Part shown: one piece after another, positions 60,655 through 64,000 of the stretch
Layout: every line of letters begins with the position of its first letter
How positions within the stretch are numbered: position 1 is the stretch's first letter
NCBI GenBank assembly: GCA_032433765.1
Contig: JAVIAB010000124.1
Coordinates: 92,746,845 to 92,810,844 of the forward strand
Direction of reading: 5' to 3'
DNA length: 64,000 nt
From: Megaustenia siamemsis
Taxonomy: Eukaryota > Mollusca > Gastropoda > Stylommatophora > Ariophantidae
The notes under the pieces: model-generated
Databases searched by the model: none
Seen by the model: only the letters and a program-made list of their open reading frames with translations
Told to the model about the DNA's origin: nothing
Position numbers and translations under genes: made by a program

Positions 60655-61060
60655 CTGTTATCTTCCCACATCTCGGAGGGCATTGATGATGTCCACCCGA
60701 TCCATCGGTTGCCCGTCCTCAACGACAGCGCAGCTAGCCAACCTGTCCGCTCTTTCATCTCCCCGTACTCCCGCATGTCCAGGGACATAGACAAATGTGA
60801 CCTTACGTATTTTAGATTTCTGCAACGACTCTACCCATTGCATGCGTACAGAGCCCGCCTCCACTTTTTTTTATCATGCTCATCGAATCACTCAGTATAC
60901 ATGCGTGGGTGTAGTCTTGTGACTCCAACCACTTGAATGCCTTGGTCAATGCCATCGCCTCCTTTGCCATGCTACTCGTTTTCATGACGTACACACCACT
61001 GTCTTCTCTGACTATTCTGCCTGCCGAGCGTGCTGTAAATGCCCATGCACTTATTTTCAG
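60655..61060 (-). pseudogene. LINE RNase H domain
   Basis: Reads RSAGRIVREDSGVYVM and KTSSMAKEAMALTKAFKWLE (catalytic Glu region), then ACILSDSMSMIKK (Asp). After a frame change near 60,870 it continues with VESLQKSKIRKVTFVYVPGH, AGVRGDERADRLASC (last Asp) and VEDGQPMDRVDIINALRDV. The first Asp of the usual TDGS motif was not identified. Confidence 0.8.
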
Positions 61061-61073
61061 CTCGGCCCACCCA

Positions 61074-62507
61074 TTATTTGCCCCTTTTTAACCTGGTACC
61101 TTTCCCTTTCTTGAGCATGTGGTGCAATGGATGATCTTTACTAATCTTCAGGTATGCTCGTGCTCTCCAGATCTTGATTCTGTCATCCATAGTTGTAAAG
61201 TCAAAAAAATACCTCATTTCTACACAGGGAGTGTCCCTTGTACATCCCAAGATAATGCGCATGGCTTCATTTTGTATTTTCTCCAGCTTATCAATGTGAG
61301 TAGTATTGACAGTAAGAATTGCCAGGGTATACGCGATATGTGCGAGGACTAATCCCTGTAACAGAAGGGTAGGTAGCCTCTGCTCGATGTTAGCAGCTGC
61401 CATGACGTTCAAGGCGGCTAATCCTTTGCGGGATTTTTGTTATCACATGGTTGACGTGGTCCCGAAAACACAGACTGCGATCAAACTTAACTCCGAGGTA
61501 CGTCATCAACTTCTCCCTGGTCACCTCATCAGCTCCCATTCGTACACCCGGTGTGGTCGTATTAACGATATGATTCTTAAGGGAAATCCATGAAACATTA
61601 TTTTAACTTTATTAGGATTAATGAAGGCACCTGAAACCCCACACCAGGAACAAATGCGATCGAGGTCGTCTTGCATTGTGGATGCGATTCCCGATCTGTC
61701 TTTTCTCTGTCGATATACCAGAATATCATCAGCAAAAGTCATAGTTCTTCCCCTCCTATCCAGTTGTTGTTCCGTGATCGTTATTGTGTACACGTTAAAT
61801 AGAACTGGTGACAATGGTAAGCCTTGTGGCAGTCCTGGACAAATGGATGTTGGCTCGGAAGACCAACATCCACATCTGAGTATCAGTTTCCTCTGAAACA
61901 GTGCCGCAGCGATCCATCTAATGAGGAAGTGGTGCACCGCCAGTGTGAGGAGCATATGCATGAGGTATTCAAATTGTACCCTATTGTATGCATCCTCCAG
62001 ATCTATAGCAGCAGCACATGTCTCCTCTCGTCTGTGGAAGCTTTCGAGGACGTCATAGGCAAAGACTGTCGCATTGAGCCATGTCTCTTTGTTATATCTA
62101 TAACCTCCGAGTGTGGGTGGGAATGCGAGTTTCTGTTTAAGGTGACAGGTGAGGACACGGGCAATTATTTTCTCCAGCAGCTTGCCCGCAGTATTCTGCA
62201 TTGTGATGATTCTGTAGGCACTGATCTGAGAATGGTCCTTGTTTGGCTTCGGTAGCGACAGTAAGTAGCTGTGTAGCCACTCCTTCTTAATGTGGCCACT
62301 CCGAATGCTGGAATTAAACTCATTGGCCAGTCTTATCAAGTCGTCGTTAGCTAAATCGCCTATGTCATCGTACCGAACACCATCTGGACCAGGAGCTGTG
62401 TTATGTGACCTTTTAAATGTTGTGCGAATGGTATCGGTTGTGATTGTGAGATCTTCTTCCAGCACTACATCCTTAAACCATTTTGACAGCGATCCCCGTA
62501 TCCTCAT
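61074..62507 (-). pseudogene. LINE reverse transcriptase
   Basis: The main open part, 62,507-61,521 (328 codons), contains NTAPGPDGVRYDDIGDLAN, SLPKPNKDHSQISAYR (motif 2 region), AAAIDLEDAYNRV (motif A), GLPQGLPLSPVLFNVYT (motif B) and MTFADDILVYR (motif C, with both catalytic Asp). It ends just before YLGVKFDRSL, which lies in another frame near 61,500. A second part, 61,412-61,074 (NVMAAANIEQRLPTLLLQG, LEKIQNEAMRIILGCTRDT), is the thumb/connection region. The RT itself looks intact, so this copy is not very old. Confidence 0.87.
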
Positions 62508-63049
62508 TCTTACTCATTTCTTTGGTCCGTCTGTTTAATGTAGCGGGCAAGCAGGGCCTTCACTTTGCTCTCATCAGATTTGTGCCATATCCGGCCTGTG
62601 CTATGAAAGTCTGGTATGCCTCTGTGTCGTGTTGTGCCATTCATGCTCTGATGAAGGCGTCAGAATGTGGCTAGCGATTTTTCTGAGTACACTTTTTTTA
62701 CAGAAGACATCTCATTTGGCATCCTTACCCTGATTAGCACATAGTTTAAACATCATTTACATCATTTTTTTGGTCGACCTCTTCTTTCAGACGCTTCAGG
62801 AGCTCAGGTTGTGTTCTTCCATTCTTTCTGGCTTTCTGCCATGTCTTGGCCGTTTGTCTCTTGTACCGCCAAGCTTCATCGACTTCTACCTTCCACCAGG
62901 GTGGCTGCGTCCAACTCTCCTGCCTTCTACGATGTGCGCTTTGTTTCCTATGTCTGATTTTGCTAATGATGTCCTGGTCTGTTTTCTCGTAGTGGAATGC
63001 GTGAAGCTTTCTTTTGTGGCTTCTATTTCTGCTTTTCTCAATTATGAGG

Positions 63050-63784
63050 ACGCATGGATAGTGATCACTTCCTTAGAACCCCAGTGCACTCCACCTGCAA
63101 ATCGGTGCGAAGGTGGAAGACACCAGTGCCAGGTCTATGACACTATCAGAGTTCCCTCGCCGTTCGAGTGGCTATTCTTGTTGCCCTTCCATCATTAGAG
63201 CACACTAAATCGACTGACACTAGTACGTTCTCTAGGTCTTCTCCCTGCTTGTTGGTTATGACGTTACCCCACTGGTTGTCTCTAGCATTAAAGTCTCAGC
63301 ATAAAATGACGTTCTCTTCATCGAACTCGAAGAGATTCTGCCATTGTTGTGTGTCCACCTTCCCATTACATTCATACACATTTACAATTACGGAATGAAC
63401 TGGAGACTGCACCCTAACCGCATGTACCTGCAATTCTGCATTGTCCCACGCAGACATATCAACCTCAGCTGCCACCATATTATTGCGCATAAGGATGGCC
63501 TGCCCAAGATGCGGTCTATTGTAGAAACAATGAAATCCAGGAGTACTTACTGACCTGTCACCAAGAAGAGTTTCTTGTAAAACCATTATATCGGCGCCGC
63601 ACAGTAACTTATCAAGAATGGACCGTCGTTGATTTTTGGACCCACAATTCAAATAAGTAACGCGCACATACTTTAGGCCTATCCTCTCACACTTCGACAG
63701 TTTAACGCCACCTCTCTTACCTTGTCGTGTTTTCCTTCTTTGATGTTGTCGTTTGGGCTGTATCTGAATACTTACCATCGTCAT
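63050..63784 (-). pseudogene. LINE endonuclease domain
   Basis: Reads from Met 63,784 through a basic start (PKRQHQRRKTRQGKRGG) to YVRVTYLNCGSKNQRRSILD. Then come GADIMVLQETLLGD (catalytic Glu in LQET) and NRPHLGQAILMRNNM. At 63,296 the Gly of the expected C-G-D-F-N motif is a TGA stop; beyond it DFNARDNQWGNVITN continues in frame. After another frame change near 63,075, SDHYPCVLIIEKSR appears, the SDH catalytic motif. The active-site residues survive, but the frame does not. Confidence 0.8.
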
Positions 63785-63800
63785 AGTAACATAGATGCTT

Positions 63801-64000
63801 TTGTCGCTGATCGTCGTTGCTGTGGATGGTCTAGACTCACGTGCACTTACTCAGTCGCACGGTCCAGAACGCTTTTCAACGTTATAGACTGGCCAACTCC
63901 AGTAAATAGTTCTGCAGCACGCGGATACACTGTGAGCCTTTCACAAATTAAATGAATTACGCGTCCTTGACAAGACCGGCGAAAACAAACCGCCATTTTC
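63801..64000. other. Possible 5' region of the LINE
   Basis: Sequence upstream of the endonuclease frame on the minus strand. At the window edge the minus strand begins GAAAATGGCGGTTTG. It may be the element's 5' untranslated region; the border cannot be set. Confidence 0.35.

Larger units (their letters stand above)
60440..63800 (-). mobile_element. Long non-LTR retrotransposon, broken (APE-RT-RNase H)
   Basis: Minus-strand element with, in order, an AP-type endonuclease (63,784-63,050), a reverse transcriptase (62,507-61,074) and an RNase H domain (61,060-60,655). Its 3' end lies at about 60,440, where it reads GGAGTGCAATGTTGATGACC and then AATAACTCAATAACTCAATA. The 3' end is supported by the truncated copy ending at 42,838. 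The single-ORF order with a C-terminal RNase H resembles I/Jockey-group elements; I cannot fix the clade. Stops and frameshifts make it inactive. The 5' end may lie beyond the window. Confidence 0.88.

Overview
The window looks like nuclear DNA from a gastropod mollusc, probably a heterobranch. The evidence is a chemosensory-type rhodopsin-family GPCR split by introns, with the NSxxNIFIYY form of TM7 that I associate with gastropod receptors, a Sailor-like (DD82E-type) IS630/Tc1/mariner transposon, and several decayed non-LTR retrotransposons. Outside the satellite the DNA is AT-rich, with long non-coding stretches and AT/CT microsatellites. The species cannot be named from sequence alone.

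Positions 1-40,830 are one uninterrupted tandem array of a 39-bp unit, roughly 1,040 copies, running off the left edge. Three unit subfamilies (A, B, C) are arranged in blocks. An A-C-B super-unit recurs near the left end (5,955-9,424 is one full 3,470-bp copy). Farther right, almost all is subfamily C with nested large direct duplications (about 4,093 bp and 2,182 bp, both within two bases of a whole number of units). Because 39 is 3 x 13, four of six frames stay open for hundreds of codons. I read these as a consequence of period and composition, not as genes.

Positions 40,831-45,930 hold the right flank of the array and a diverged duplicate of that flank at about 44,880-45,930. In front of the duplicate is a decayed array of four to five units (44,580-44,775) in the same orientation. 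The same locus therefore seems to exist twice, once with about five eroded units and once with over a thousand. The small copy lies inside intron 2 of the GPCR gene.

The GPCR gene runs on the minus strand from 51,917 to 43,762 in three exons (TM1; TM2-TM3; TM4-TM7) with compatible splice sites. It carries a one-base excess in an A run at the start of exon 3 and an Ile in place of the DRY-type Arg, so it is either a decaying receptor or contains a sequencing error. Its introns contain retroelement debris, a relic of a Sailor-like transposase, a tRNA-like SINE candidate and an unrecognised cysteine-rich open frame.

Positions 52,000-57,700 are retroelement remnants, microsatellites, an 84-bp tandem duplication and an 11-bp minisatellite. 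A 2,112-bp Sailor-like element with TIRs and TA target duplication occupies 57,740-59,851. The right end (60,440-64,000) is a long, broken, minus-strand non-LTR retrotransposon with endonuclease, reverse transcriptase and RNase H regions. A 5'-truncated copy of its 3' end sits at 42,258-42,838. Nothing here behaves as an operon; the biology is satellite expansion, transposon activity and receptor decay.
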